A DNA stretch of 64,000 nt, from the NCBI RefSeq assembly GCF_004402705.1, contig NZ_SOFM01000003.1:1-64000 (forward strand), in the 5' to 3' direction. Shown here piece after piece: positions 24,652 to 33,280 of the stretch; within the stretch, counting starts at the first letter, position 1, and each line of letters opens with the position of its first letter. The translations under genes were made by a program, and so were the position numbers. Under the pieces are notes generated by a model. The model saw nothing but the letters and a program-made list of their open reading frames with translations. It was not told the DNA's origin and searched no databases. The DNA is from Cryobacterium mannosilyticum (lineage in GTDB: Bacteria > Actinomycetota > Actinomycetes > Actinomycetales > Microbacteriaceae).

Positions 24652-24767
24652 GAAAGTCTCTCCCGCACCTGTCGGTACCACCGTGCCCGGGGCCGCGATG
24701 CTGAGGCCCGTGTTGACGATCACGGCATAGGGCGAAGAATTCTCAGCCCAGAGGGATACTCCCTTTC
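24652..24767 (-). ncRNA. yybP-ykoY manganese riboswitch
   Basis: Read on the minus strand the terC leader carries the landmarks of this class. The P1 helix GAAAG (24763-24767) pairs with CTTTC (24652-24656); GGGAGTA follows the 5' strand and GGGAGAGA precedes the 3' strand; a TCGTCAACACGG internal loop and a CGGTGGTACCG hairpin lie between. A second hairpin (CGGGTTTCG...CATCCCG) just downstream may be the expression platform. The class senses Mn2+ and commonly precedes TerC/Alx and MntP genes. A -10-like TAGACT lies just upstream on the minus strand (24777-24782) but no good -35 is visible. Confidence 0.82.
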
Positions 24768-24962
24768 ACTCGGTGAAGTCTACCGGCACGCTCACCCCGG
24801 CCGGGGACGCATCCCTGCCCGCGGAGCACAAATAACTCCCCCGGCGAACCAGAGGAGCGAACTGGCGCTCGTCCCCGGATTGACGGTCGAGTTGCTGCCG
24901 ATGACACTCTGATCTGCTCTCCAACTCACGATGCGCAGGCGCTCGTTCATCGTCTCCGGTAG

Positions 24963-25628
24963 TCATGCGCTGCGCCCGGAGGGTACAGGAGGAACACTGA
25001 GATACGGGGTGAGGACGGCGCGCAGGTAGCGCGTTCCGCCCTCGGAGTCCGGGTCGCGGTTGCGGGCAGGAATTCCGGTGGGGGCATCGGCGTCGAGCTC
25101 GTCAAAGGCGAACCAGGATTCGGCGAGAATCCAGAGCGCCCTCACGAGGTCGTCGAGCTCAGGATCGCTGAGGGGGCGGATGTCGCCATGATCACGCCAG
25201 CCACGCGCGAGGTCGGTGAACGTGACGAGCCGACGCGCGCGCACGAGCCGGTATTGCTCCGCGAGCACGGGATCTGCGTGCAGGAGACCGAAGAGGTCGC
25301 GGGCCAGGAACGCGTACTGCCGCGTCAGCGTGGCACCCCTGCCGAGGCGGTCGAGCACCTGCTCCGGGCTGGGCCGCCCCGGGCCGCCGCCCTCGAGCAC
25401 CCCCCAGAGAGCCTCATAGGCCGCGACCAGCTGCGCGTGCAGCTCGCGCACGATCTCCTCTTTCCCGCTGAACCAGTAATACAGGTTGCCTGCGCTGATG
25501 CCGGCCGCCGCCGCGATCGCGTTCGTGGTGACGGCGGCCGGGCCGCGTTCGTTGAAGAGGGTGAGCGCCGTCTGGAGGATGCCGGCCACGGTCTCCCTCG
25601 CCGTCGCTGTTGTGGGGATGCGGTTCAC
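24963..25628 (-). CDS. TetR/AcrR family transcriptional regulator
   Basis: 221 residues. The N-terminal helix-turn-helix reads AAGISAGNLYYWFSGKEEI after a first helix with TALTLFNERG; the rest is a helical ligand/dimer domain of TetR type. The GTG at 25628 overlaps the nitroreductase stop (GTGA). Longer in-frame starts lie inside that gene and are shadows. Cotranscription with the nitroreductase plus a perfect palindrome in the nitroreductase promoter suggest it represses its own operon, released by a small ligand that is probably handled by the enzyme (inference). Confidence 0.9.
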   Translation of the reverse strand: MNRIPTTATARETVAGILQTALTLFNERGPAAVTTNAIAAAAGISAGNLYYWFSGKEEIVRELHAQLVAAYEALWGVLEGGGPGRPSPEQVLDRLGRGATLTRQYAFLARDLFGLLHADPVLAEQYRLVRARRLVTFTDLARGWRDHGDIRPLSDPELDDLVRALWILAESWFAFDELDADAPTGIPARNRDPDSEGGTRYLRAVLTPYLSVPPVPSGRSA

Positions 25629-26869
25629 GAGAGCACGACCTCCAGCGCGGGACGACGCGGACTCGGCAGCGCCGTCGTGGTCGGGTACCCGATCCGGAAG
25701 GTCATGATCGCGTGGCGACCGGCGGGCAACAGAGCCGCGAAAGCGGGGCCGAAGTCCGGCGCCAGGCCCGCAGAGCGCTCCCTGTCGATCCGTTCCGGAA
25801 TTTGGCAGAGCGGCTGGGCGCTGACCCCGTCGACCGTCATGGCCAGATGCAGGCGCTGCCACAGCCGACCGGCGTCGAGGCGTTGCCCGGTGTCGAGAGG
25901 GTCGCGCACGACGATGGCGCCGAAGGCCGAGGCGGTCGGAACCTGGCTGTCGCGGGTGCCGGCAAGCCAGCCCGCGTTGTTCTGGGCAGTTGAGACGGGC
26001 ATGATCTTCGAAATGGCTCTGATGAACTCGGACTGCCCGGACGGGTCAATCGTGATGCCATCCTTATGCGCCTGGATCTCGTGCCAGTCGGTGCGGTACC
26101 AGGCGGCGTCATCCGCCACCTGTTCCGGGTCCGCGATAATCGCCTCCGTTGCGCGGATGGTCAGGGCGCCGAACGCGTCCTTCTCCGCCGGGGTCGAGAA
26201 CCAGACAAGTTCGGTGTCCGTGGTGTCGACGAGGCCACTGAGCCTGGCCAGCTCCGCCGCTCCGACGCGCCGTGACGCGTCGTAACCGTTGCGGTCGGTA
26301 TGTCTGGACGTGATGGCGGCGAACAGAGGCGAGACGGATGCCCCCACTTGCTGAAGGTCGATCCGTGCGACGTGCGTGGGATCCGCGGGGTCCGGCAGCA
26401 GCGCAACGGTGGCCACCTTGCCGTTCGCGGGGGCCGCGACGACGATGTTCTCGATGGCGCACCCGAGTGAAACATCCAGTTCGCGGAACAGTGGGTCCAT
26501 GGCGCCTAGGTTCCTGGTCGTGTCCGCGAAGACGTCGATCCGGTTGTCCGACACCCGGAACTGCCAGGGCTGGGCGTTGTGCGCGTTCGCCGCGAGGACG
26601 GCGGCCCGCACTAGGCCGAGGGCGTCGTGCGTCTCGGGGCCCGCCTCCCCCCACGCCGCGAAGGCCTCGCCAGTGCCGCTCGCCAGCACGCCGCCGTCGA
26701 CCGCGCGCCACGTCAATCCAGCGGCACCGACGAACAGGAGGGACCCCGCACCGATTCCCGCAACCTTGAGAAACGAACGCCTGGTCGACGCCCGCCCCTT
26801 CTTCTTGTGCGCATCCGTGCGCCCTCCGTTGCCGTGCAGGGCCGTTTCAGCCTTCATCTCAGGGGTCAT
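25625..26869 (-). CDS. Tat-exported Acg-type nitroreductase
   Basis: 414 residues. The N-terminus has a twin-arginine signal (STRRSFLKVAGIGAGSLLFVG, residues 28-48), so the folded, probably FMN-containing protein is exported or anchored outside the membrane. The body has nitroreductase-type features: AAVLAANAHNAQPWQFRV near 90, and SRHTDRNGYD near 190, as in the Acg family of actinobacteria. Substrate is unknown. The ATG at 26869 sits where transcription should begin (six bases after the -10), so the mRNA may be leaderless; an ATG four codons later is the alternative. Operon with the TetR gene downstream. Confidence 0.85.
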   Translation of the reverse strand: MTPEMKAETALHGNGGRTDAHKKKGRASTRRSFLKVAGIGAGSLLFVGAAGLTWRAVDGGVLASGTGEAFAAWGEAGPETHDALGLVRAAVLAANAHNAQPWQFRVSDNRIDVFADTTRNLGAMDPLFRELDVSLGCAIENIVVAAPANGKVATVALLPDPADPTHVARIDLQQVGASVSPLFAAITSRHTDRNGYDASRRVGAAELARLSGLVDTTDTELVWFSTPAEKDAFGALTIRATEAIIADPEQVADDAAWYRTDWHEIQAHKDGITIDPSGQSEFIRAISKIMPVSTAQNNAGWLAGTRDSQVPTASAFGAIVVRDPLDTGQRLDAGRLWQRLHLAMTVDGVSAQPLCQIPERIDRERSAGLAPDFGPAFAALLPAGRHAIMTFRIGYPTTTALPSPRRPALEVVLS

Positions 26870-26875
26870 ACGCTA

Positions 26876-26895
26876 ATTAGAGTCTTTACTCTAAT
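26876..26895. promoter_or_regulatory. TetR operator palindrome
   Basis: Perfect inverted repeat ATTAGAGT-CTTT-ACTCTAAT (8-bp arms, 4-bp centre) covering the -10 and most of the spacer of the nitroreductase promoter. Position and symmetry fit a repressor site for the TetR protein encoded by the same operon. Confidence 0.75.
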
Positions 26896-26904
26896 CAATG
26901 TCAA
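26876..26904 (-). promoter_or_regulatory. promoter of the nitroreductase-tetR operon
   Basis: On the minus strand TTGACA (26899-26904), a 17-nt spacer and TCTAAT (26876-26881) give a near-consensus sigma-70 type promoter. Only six nt separate the -10 from the ATG at 26869, which predicts a leaderless transcript. Confidence 0.75.
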
Positions 26905-26943
26905 ACCCGAGCGTGGATGGCGAAGCCAGAGCCGCAGAGGAGC

Positions 26944-27190
26944 TCAGGCGAGCACGGTGAGCCTCCCTACCTTGATGTGCAGGCGCCATTGGGCGCGCGA
27001 ATGGCGTTGGCAACCACGGTCAGGGTGAATCCCGTGCCCGCCAGAGCCCTTCGAGAAGGACATGATGATGTCGTCCCTGGCTTCCTCGTCAAGACTGCCG
27101 GCCGGCTCGTCGACCAGAACCGTCAATTCTTCGACTGGGCCTTGGGTAAGTTCACTGAATTCGGCTATGTCTCGGTTCGGTTTTGAGGAG
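26944..27190 (-). pseudogene. remnant of an ABC-transporter ATPase gene
   Basis: The minus-strand frame reads LTVLVDEPAGSLDEEARDD, which resembles the Walker B/D-loop of MacB/LolD-type ATPases (normally ADEPTGSLD). A second frame just downstream continues with ALAGTGFTLTVVANA, like the strand and H-loop region, so a frameshift and loss of everything else are implied. No Walker A or signature motif is present. The fragment is short and the call is tentative. The remaining intergenic DNA to the nitroreductase promoter shows no gene. Confidence 0.35.
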
Positions 27191-27204
27191 CTTAACGAGA
27201 GAAG

Positions 27205-27235
27205 CCCGGTTCCCTTTGTTTTCAAGGGAACCGGG
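27205..27235 (-). terminator. hairpin terminator downstream of tRNA-Glu
   Basis: CCCGGTTCCCTT (27205-27216) and AAGGGAACCGGG (27224-27235) form a perfect 12-bp stem with a 7-nt loop, starting 7 nt beyond the tRNA 3' end. There is no U-run, but the strength and position suit transcription termination of the tRNA. Confidence 0.75.
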
Positions 27236-27241
27236 CAGTTG

Positions 27242-27314
27242 TGACCCCAGCGGGATTCGAACCCGCGTTACCGCCGTGAGAGGGCGATGTCCTAGGCCGC
27301 TAAACGATGGGGCC
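27242..27314 (-). tRNA. tRNA-Glu (anticodon CTC)
   Basis: 73-nt cloverleaf. The acceptor stem is GGCCCCA with TGGGGTC plus discriminator A, the T-loop is GGTTCGAATCC, and the anticodon stem CGCC/GGCG encloses CTCTCAC with anticodon CTC at 27278-27280. The CCA end is not encoded. Read by glutamate GAG codons, abundant in this GC-rich genome. Confidence 0.97.
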
Positions 27315-27371
27315 GTTTTTGCAACTTTCAGAGTATGCCACATGGAACGGGCCGAGGCCAAACCGAGCGGC

Positions 27372-28274
27372 TCAGGCGTGCACGAGCAGGGCGCCGGGCA
27401 CGACGTCGAGTTGCACGGGGAGACGACCGATCCGCTCGCCGTCCCCGTAGGCGACCACGTTGTCCGCATCGATCCATACGCTTCGGCAGCGGTTGAGTTC
27501 GACCTGGGGCAACCCGGTATGCGTTCCGGAGAATACTTTCGGGAACACCCGAAGCAGGCCCAGCCGCGACAGCGGCGTGACGATGAACAGGTCGAGCAGT
27601 CCGTCGTCGAGCAGTGCGCCGGGGGCGATTCGCATGCCACCGCCGATCGAGCTGTTGTTCGCCACCGAGATCAGCATGGCCCGGACGGTGCGTTCCGCGC
27701 CGTCAACACTCAGCCGGTAGGACAGCGGACGGAAGGTCGCCAGCACGAGCAGCATCGCGAGCGTGTACCGGCTCTTGCCGCGCGGGCGCCGCATCCGGTT
27801 GGCCCGGTCGTTGACCACGGCGTCGAAGCCGGCCGAGACGACGCCGGCGCACCAGCTGGTGCGACCTTCGGCCTGCACCCGGATCGCGTCGATCGCCCGC
27901 GGCGGGTGGGCGATCGCGTCGAGGAGGTGACGGATGGCGGCCTCCGTGTCGTCGAGCGGGATGCCCAGCCCACGAGCGAGGTCGTTGCCCGTGCCGGTCG
28001 GCACGATCGCCAGGCCGATCGGCGTCCCGGCGACCAGGTTCGTGGCCAGGCTCACCATCCCGTCGCCGCCGACCACGACGAGGACGTCCACCCCGGGCAC
28101 GAGTTCGGCTGTCACCTCGGTGCGGAGCAGGTCGAAATTGACTTCACTGCGTGCGGTGACGGTGTGGCCGGCCGCGACCAGGGCTGCTTCAACCCGGGGG
28201 CCGACGTCTGCACGGCGGCCGAAGGAGGCGTAGGCGTTGACGGCGACGATGATGCGCAGGGCAGGAGCGGGCAT
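27372..28274 (-). CDS. diacylglycerol/lipid kinase family protein
   Basis: 300 residues of the DAGK catalytic family (DgkB/YegS type), phosphorylating diacylglycerol or a related lipid with ATP. Motifs: VLVVVGGDGMVSLATNLV near 75 (nucleotide-binding GGDG), IVPTGTGNDLARGLGIP near 100, and ISVANNSSIGGGMRIAPGALLDDGLLD in the C-terminal domain. The start at MPAPALR (28274) is chosen because it precedes the first conserved strand (IIVAVNAYASFG). Much longer reading frames upstream are antisense to the metallo-hydrolase gene. Lipid recycling is the usual role in Gram-positive bacteria. Confidence 0.9.
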   Translation of the reverse strand: MPAPALRIIVAVNAYASFGRRADVGPRVEAALVAAGHTVTARSEVNFDLLRTEVTAELVPGVDVLVVVGGDGMVSLATNLVAGTPIGLAIVPTGTGNDLARGLGIPLDDTEAAIRHLLDAIAHPPRAIDAIRVQAEGRTSWCAGVVSAGFDAVVNDRANRMRRPRGKSRYTLAMLLVLATFRPLSYRLSVDGAERTVRAMLISVANNSSIGGGMRIAPGALLDDGLLDLFIVTPLSRLGLLRVFPKVFSGTHTGLPQVELNRCRSVWIDADNVVAYGDGERIGRLPVQLDVVPGALLVHA

Positions 28275-28379
28275 GGTGCCAGCGTAGGGGGACGACACCG
28301 TCACACCCGGCTCCCGGCCCCGCTGGACCCGCCGTGTCCTGGCTTGCACGGCGTCTCGAATGGGTATTAGCTCGGGAGC

Positions 28380-29018
28380 ATGAAGCTGACCAAACTGGAG
28401 CACGCCGCCCTGATCGTCGACGTGGCCGGCCGGAAGCTGTACATCGACCCCGGTTCGTTCACCACGGCCCTGACCGACACGGCCAACACGGATGCCGTCG
28501 TGATCACCCACGAGCACCCTGACCACTGGACGCCCGAGCAGCTCGACCGCATCCTGGAGTTCAACCCCGACGTCAGGATCTTCGGTCCCGCCGGGGTCGC
28601 AGCGGCAGCTGCAGGCTACCCGGTCACGGTCGTCGCGGCCGGCGACGAGGTCGAGGTCGGTCCCTTCCGGTTGCGCTTCTTCGGCCAGAAGCACGCGGTC
28701 ATCCACGAGTCGATCCCGGTGATCGACAACGTCGGGGTGCTGGTCAACGACGAGCTCTACTATGCCGGCGACGCGTTCACCATCCCGTCCGGGGTCGACG
28801 TGCGCACCCTGGCCGTCCCGGCGAACGCGCCCTGGCTCAAGATCAGCGAAGTCATCGACTACGTGCTCGCGCTCAAGCCCAGGCGCAGCTTCCCCACCCA
28901 CGAGATGCTGCTCTCCCGCGCCGGCAAGGAACTCTCGAACACCCGGATCCGCTCCGCCACCGAGCAGAACGGTGGCGAGTTCTTCCCCCTCGAGCCGGAC
29001 GAGTCCCTCGACCTCTGA
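28380..29018 (+). CDS. MBL-fold metal-dependent hydrolase (UPF0173-like)
   Basis: 212 residues of the metallo-beta-lactamase fold. Zinc-binding residues are in VVITHEHPDHWTPEQL (HxHxDH), the second Asp in LYYAGDAFTIPSG, and later His in FPTHEML. These proteins are related to UlaG/UPF0173 hydrolases; substrate unknown. A TATTAG -10-like element ends nine bases before the ATG, and TTGCAC lies about 15 nt further upstream, so the leader is very short. It is divergent from the lipid kinase gene (105 bp between starts). Confidence 0.85.
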   Translation: MKLTKLEHAALIVDVAGRKLYIDPGSFTTALTDTANTDAVVITHEHPDHWTPEQLDRILEFNPDVRIFGPAGVAAAAAGYPVTVVAAGDEVEVGPFRLRFFGQKHAVIHESIPVIDNVGVLVNDELYYAGDAFTIPSGVDVRTLAVPANAPWLKISEVIDYVLALKPRRSFPTHEMLLSRAGKELSNTRIRSATEQNGGEFFPLEPDESLDL

Positions 29019-29148
29019 GCATCCGTCGTCCGGGCACGGAGCGAACTGCCGGGGCGTGCACAGCCCGCTCCCAGACGGTTCGTCCTGCGTGCAGCTACTG
29101 TAATTTTATTGTCTCTGCACAACCCTCTCGACGAAGGATCCCCGCATC

Positions 29149-29883
29149 ATGAGCGTTCCCGTGCTTTCGGCCCAGAACATAGGCAAGTCCTATGGGAGCG
29201 GCGCGAACCGTTTCGACGCGCTCAAGGGGGTGTCCCTGGACATCCAGGCCGGTGAATCCGTCGCCATCGTCGGCAAGAGCGGATCGGGCAAGTCCACCCT
29301 GATGCACCTGCTCGCGCTGCTCGACGACCCGGACAGCGGCAGCCTCCTGGTCGAGGGCACCGACGCCCGAAAGCTCAAGGGCAAGGAGGTGAACCGGCTG
29401 CGCAACCAGGACTTCGGTTTCGTCTTCCAGCAGTTCTTCCTCACCGCCAACGCGACGGTGCTCGACAACGTCGTGCTGCCGCTGAAGATCGCCGGGGTGC
29501 CGCCCCGGGAGCGCAAAGCCCGCGGCATGGCCGCGCTCGAACAGCTCGAACTCGCCGACAAGGCGAAGAACAAGGCGATCAACCTCTCCGGCGGGCAGAA
29601 GCAGCGGGCCGTCATCGCCCGTGCCCTCGTCAACAACCCGAAGGTGATCTTCGCGGACGAACCGACGGGAAACCTCGACACGGCGACGGGGACCGTGGTC
29701 GAGGACATCCTCTTCGCCCTCAACAAGGACAAGGGCATCACGCTCATCATCGTCACTCACGACATCGAACTCGCCGCGCGTTGCGATCGCCAGATCTTCA
29801 TCCGCGACGGCCTCGAGGACACCACCGAATCCGGAGCCCCGCGCAAGAGGCACGCCGGAGCACACGCAGGAGCACACGCATGA
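29149..29883 (+). CDS. ABC transporter ATP-binding protein (MacB/LolD type)
   Basis: 244 residues. Walker A is AIVGKSGSGKSTLMHLLALL, Q-loop DFGFVFQQFF, signature NLSGGQKQRAVIARAL, Walker B KVIFADEPTGNLD and the H-loop IIVTHDIELA. Membrane-side energiser of the permease encoded directly downstream (ATGA overlap at 29880). The last residues are an HAGAHAGAHA tail. Members of this class export peptides, antibiotics or lipoproteins; the gene for a TetR regulator ending the operon suggests drug or stress inducibility. Confidence 0.93.
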   Translation: MSVPVLSAQNIGKSYGSGANRFDALKGVSLDIQAGESVAIVGKSGSGKSTLMHLLALLDDPDSGSLLVEGTDARKLKGKEVNRLRNQDFGFVFQQFFLTANATVLDNVVLPLKIAGVPPRERKARGMAALEQLELADKAKNKAINLSGGQKQRAVIARALVNNPKVIFADEPTGNLDTATGTVVEDILFALNKDKGITLIIVTHDIELAARCDRQIFIRDGLEDTTESGAPRKRHAGAHAGAHA

Positions 29884-31181
29884 AGTTCATCGACATCGTC
29901 AAGACCGCGATCGCGAACAGCTTCCGCAGCAAACTCCGCACCGGCCTGACCGTGATCGCGATCTTCATCGGCGCGTTCACCCTCACCATCACCAGCGGCA
30001 TCGGAACCGGCGTCACCAGCTACATCGACACCCAGGTCTCCGCGATCGGCGCGGCGGACGTGCTGACGGTCTCCAAGGCGGCCGACTCCACCTCGTCCAC
30101 CACCGACGGCCCGGCGGCCTACGACCCGAGCAAGGCGACCACCGTGAGCCTCGGCAACGGATCAAGACCGGGAACGACCATCCAGGCGCTCACCGCCAGG
30201 GACCTCACCAAGATTGAGAAGACCTCGGGCATCCTGGGCGTCGACCCCTCGGTTCGGGTGACCCCCGACTACATCGAGTACGACGGCAAGGGCAAGTTCG
30301 AGATCATCGTCAACGCCACGGCCACGCTCACCAAGGCCGACCTGGCCGCCGGAAGCCAGCTCAGTAATGCGAGCACGGCCGATCAGATCCTCCTTCCGAC
30401 GACGTACCTGAAGAACCTCGGCTTCCCGAGCGCCAAGGCGGCCGTCGGCCGCACGGTCTCGATCGGGATCACCGACTACACGGGCGCTCAGCAGACGGTC
30501 AAGGCCACGGTCGTGGGGGTGCAGAACGAGACGATCCTCGGCGTCGGCGCCGGCCTCAACCAGACCCTGACCGACACCCTGCACGCCGTCGAGGTGACCG
30601 GGGCTCCGGCGGGCGCCACCGACAGTTATGCGACGGCCACCGCGCATTTCGATGTCACGAGCACCCCGGCCGAGATCACCGCCATCAAGGACGACCTCAC
30701 GAAACAGGGCTACGCGTCGCAGACCGTCGCCGACCAGATCGGCTCCTTCCAGACCGTGATCAACGTCATCATCGGCGTGCTCAACGCGTTCGCCGTGATC
30801 GCGCTCATCGCGGCCGGTTTCGGCATCATCAACACCCTGCTGATGAGCGTGCAGGAGCGCACCCGTGAGATCGGCCTGATGAAGGCCATGGGCATGAACG
30901 GCGGTCGCGTCTACACCCTGTTCAGCACCGAAGCCGTCTTCATCGGCTTCCTCGGCAGCGCCCTCGGCGCCCTGGCCGCGGTCGGTGTCGGCTCGCTGGT
31001 CAGCAACATCCTCGCCGACGGCGTGTTCTCCGCCCTTCCCGGCCTGCAGGTCGTGCAATTCGCCCCGAGCTCCATCGCCATCATCATCGGCGTCGTCATG
31101 CTGATCGCGTTCCTGGCCGGCACGCTCCCAGCGCGCGCCGCCGCCAGGCAGAACCCGATCGACGCCCTGCGGTACGAGTAG
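29880..31181 (+). CDS. ABC transporter permease (MacB/FtsX type)
   Basis: 433 residues. One N-terminal helix (TGLTVIAIFIGAFTLTITSG), a large external domain (about 50-290), then three helices in the last 150 residues, with the FtsX motif ERTREIGLMKAMGMNGGRV between the second and third. It works as a dimer with the ATPase whose gene overlaps by 4 nt. MacB-like mechanotransmission is the family model. The specific cargo cannot be read. A longer frame upstream lies inside the ATPase gene and is not used. Confidence 0.92.
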   Translation: MKFIDIVKTAIANSFRSKLRTGLTVIAIFIGAFTLTITSGIGTGVTSYIDTQVSAIGAADVLTVSKAADSTSSTTDGPAAYDPSKATTVSLGNGSRPGTTIQALTARDLTKIEKTSGILGVDPSVRVTPDYIEYDGKGKFEIIVNATATLTKADLAAGSQLSNASTADQILLPTTYLKNLGFPSAKAAVGRTVSIGITDYTGAQQTVKATVVGVQNETILGVGAGLNQTLTDTLHAVEVTGAPAGATDSYATATAHFDVTSTPAEITAIKDDLTKQGYASQTVADQIGSFQTVINVIIGVLNAFAVIALIAAGFGIINTLLMSVQERTREIGLMKAMGMNGGRVYTLFSTEAVFIGFLGSALGALAAVGVGSLVSNILADGVFSALPGLQVVQFAPSSIAIIIGVVMLIAFLAGTLPARAAARQNPIDALRYE

Positions 31182-31189
31182 CGGGCCCC

Positions 31190-31855
31190 ATGACGAGCAA
31201 GCCGGCCGTCGACGACGGGCTGCGCGCCCGCAAGCGCGCAGCCACCCAGGCCGGACTGGAGCAGGCGGCCCTGGCGCTGGCACTCGAGCACGGCTACGAG
31301 AACGTCACGGTCGACATGATCTGCGACGCGGGCATGGTCTCGCAGCGCACGTTCTTCAACTACTTCGGCACGAAGGAGGGTGCCTTCCTGGGCACCCCTC
31401 CCCCGATGCCGGCGGATGCCGAGCTCGCCCGTTTCGTGCAGGGCGTCGGCGCCGATGTCCTCGGTGATCTCGTCGGGCTGATCACGGCCGCTCTCGTCGA
31501 CCAGGAGCCGGACCCCGGCATCCTCCGGTCACGGCGGATGCTGATCGAACGCACCCCCGAGCTGCTGGGCCGGGAGAACACGCGCATCACCGAGCTCGAG
31601 GAGAGCCTCACCCTGCTGGTGCTGGAGCGCTTCCACGCCCAGGACCGCAGCGAGGAGTCCACCCCGGGCCTCGAGGACGAGGCCCGGATGGCGGTCACCC
31701 TGGCCGGTAGCGTGATGCGTTTCTCGATGCAGAAGTGGTTCACCGGCGGCTTCACGGGCAGTCCGGGCGAGCTTCTCCGGCACTCGATCGCGCTCATGCG
31801 CCGGATCGCCGCCGCGGAGAACCCTGCTCCGGAGGGCGCGCGGGTCAGGCCGTGA
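31190..31855 (+). CDS. TetR family transcriptional regulator of the ABC exporter
   Basis: 221 residues. The HTH region reads VDMICDAGMVSQRTFFNYFG, a typical TetR recognition helix with aromatic residues, followed by a helical ligand domain. It starts 8 nt after the permease stop, so it belongs to the exporter operon and probably autoregulates it. The 3' end overlaps the alanine dehydrogenase 3' end by 11 bp on the opposite strand. Confidence 0.88.
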   Translation: MTSKPAVDDGLRARKRAATQAGLEQAALALALEHGYENVTVDMICDAGMVSQRTFFNYFGTKEGAFLGTPPPMPADAELARFVQGVGADVLGDLVGLITAALVDQEPDPGILRSRRMLIERTPELLGRENTRITELEESLTLLVLERFHAQDRSEESTPGLEDEARMAVTLAGSVMRFSMQKWFTGGFTGSPGELLRHSIALMRRIAAAENPAPEGARVRP

Positions 31856-32963
31856 CGAGCTCGCGCCAGTCGGCCAGTTCCAGGCCGTGCGCCTCGGACA
31901 CCGAACGGTTGGTGACCCTCCCGGCGGCGACGTTCAGGCCCAGGGCGAGCGCCGAATCCCGCTCGCAGGCGACCTTGACGCCGAGGTTGGCCAGGGCCAC
32001 GCCGTAGCGGAGGGTGACGTTGGTCAGCGCGTAGGTGGACGTGTTCGGCACCGCGCCGGGCATGTTGGCCACGCAGTAGAAGATCGACTCGTGCACCGTG
32101 TAGGTGGGGTTCTCGTGCGTGGTCGGGCGGGTGTCGGCGAAGCAGCCGCCCTGGTCGACGGCGATGTCGACCAGCACCGAGCCGGGCTTCATCCGCGCGA
32201 CCAGCGCATTGGTGACCAGCTTCGGGGCCTTGGCGCCCGGGATCAGGACCGATCCGATCACCAGGTCGGCGTCGATCACGGCCCGCTCGACCTCGTAGGA
32301 GTTCGAGGCGACCGTCTTCAGCCGACCCTGGTACTGGCCGTCGAGCTGGCGGAGCCTGTCGATGTTGATGTCGAGGATGGTCACGTCGGCGCCGAGCCCC
32401 AGGGCCATCGCGGCGGCGTTCGTTCCGGCGACGCCGGCTCCGAGCACGACGACCTTGGCGGGGCGCACCCCGGGCACGCCGCCGAGCAGCACACCCTTCC
32501 CGCCGGCGGGGGCCATCAGCGACTGGGCGCCCACCTGCACGGAGAGCCGGCCGGCGACCTCGCTCATCGGCGCGAGCAGGGGCAGCCCGCGGCCGGGGGT
32601 CTGCACGGTCTCGTAGGCGATCGCGGTGACTCCCGCGTCGACCAGCGCCGTGGTCAGCTCGGGCTCAGCGGCCAGGTGGAGGTAGGTGAAGAGAACGAGG
32701 CCCTCCCGGAAGCGGTGGTATTCCGCGGCGACGGGTTCCTTGACCTTCATGACCATGTCGGAGCGGGCCCAGAGGGCGTCGGCGGAGTCGACCAGCTCGG
32801 CGCCGGCGACGCGGTACTCCTCGTCGCTGATCTGCGAGCCGACTCCGGCACCGGTTTCGACGAGCACCGTGTGGCCGTTGGCCAGGAACTCGTGCACGCC
32901 GGAGGCGGTGATGGCGACGCGGTACTCGTTGTTCTTGATTTCCTTGGGTACACCGATGATCAT
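31845..32963 (-). CDS. ald: alanine dehydrogenase
   Basis: NAD-dependent L-alanine to pyruvate plus ammonia. 372 residues, the usual length. It begins MIIGVPKEIKNNEYRVAI, has the catalytic region VLFTYLHLAAEPEL, the Rossmann motif KVVVLGAGVAGTNAAAMALG near 170, and the conserved DIAVDQGGCFADTRPTTH near 270. The Shine-Dalgarno GGAG lies 7 nt upstream. It is divergent from a PucR/AdeR-type regulator gene, an arrangement known from Bacillus where AdeR activates ald. A CycA-type alanine/serine/glycine permease gene sits beyond the regulator. Confidence 0.96.
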   Translation of the reverse strand: MIIGVPKEIKNNEYRVAITASGVHEFLANGHTVLVETGAGVGSQISDEEYRVAGAELVDSADALWARSDMVMKVKEPVAAEYHRFREGLVLFTYLHLAAEPELTTALVDAGVTAIAYETVQTPGRGLPLLAPMSEVAGRLSVQVGAQSLMAPAGGKGVLLGGVPGVRPAKVVVLGAGVAGTNAAAMALGLGADVTILDINIDRLRQLDGQYQGRLKTVASNSYEVERAVIDADLVIGSVLIPGAKAPKLVTNALVARMKPGSVLVDIAVDQGGCFADTRPTTHENPTYTVHESIFYCVANMPGAVPNTSTYALTNVTLRYGVALANLGVKVACERDSALALGLNVAAGRVTNRSVSEAHGLELADWRELVTA

Positions 32964-33262
32964 GGCCGACTCCGTTGCTGGTTGGTTCTCGTGAAAGGGT
33001 CCGCCGGCGTGCCTCGTGCGACGATGCCGGTGGCGGGGTCAAGACTAGGGCCGCGTTCGCGGCCGGCCCGGGGAGCGGAGCCGGGGCGCGGGGCATCCGC
33101 CGGCCGCGACGGAGGGCGAGCGGGGCATCCGGATGCCGTCGGCCGGCCCTCCCCGGCGGCCGTTCCCCGGCGGTTCAGGGGTTTTGCCCTCAGCCGGGTC
33201 CGGCCCGCCGGGCCGTCGCGGCACGCGTTGCCGAGGCCGACGGAACGCCGCAGGGGTTTGTC

Positions 33263-33280
33263 ACTCGACAACTGTCGAGT
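33263..33280. promoter_or_regulatory. palindrome upstream of the PucR-type regulator, candidate operator
   Basis: ACTCGACA-AC-TGTCGAGT, perfect 8-bp arms, lies 65 bp before the regulator start in the 381-bp gap between ald and the regulator gene. The core TCGACA-NN-TGTCGA recurs at 36307 upstream of the permease gene. The rest of the gap is GC-rich with no gene; a TAGCAT -10-like element ends 7 nt before ATG 33345. Confidence 0.6.

Noticed and set aside
24766..24966. 66-codon minus-strand frame starting with ATGA overlap at the TetR stop
   Set aside because: It has no ribosome site beyond the overlap, no family-like composition, and its 3' end enters the riboswitch. It is more likely the untranslated region before terC.
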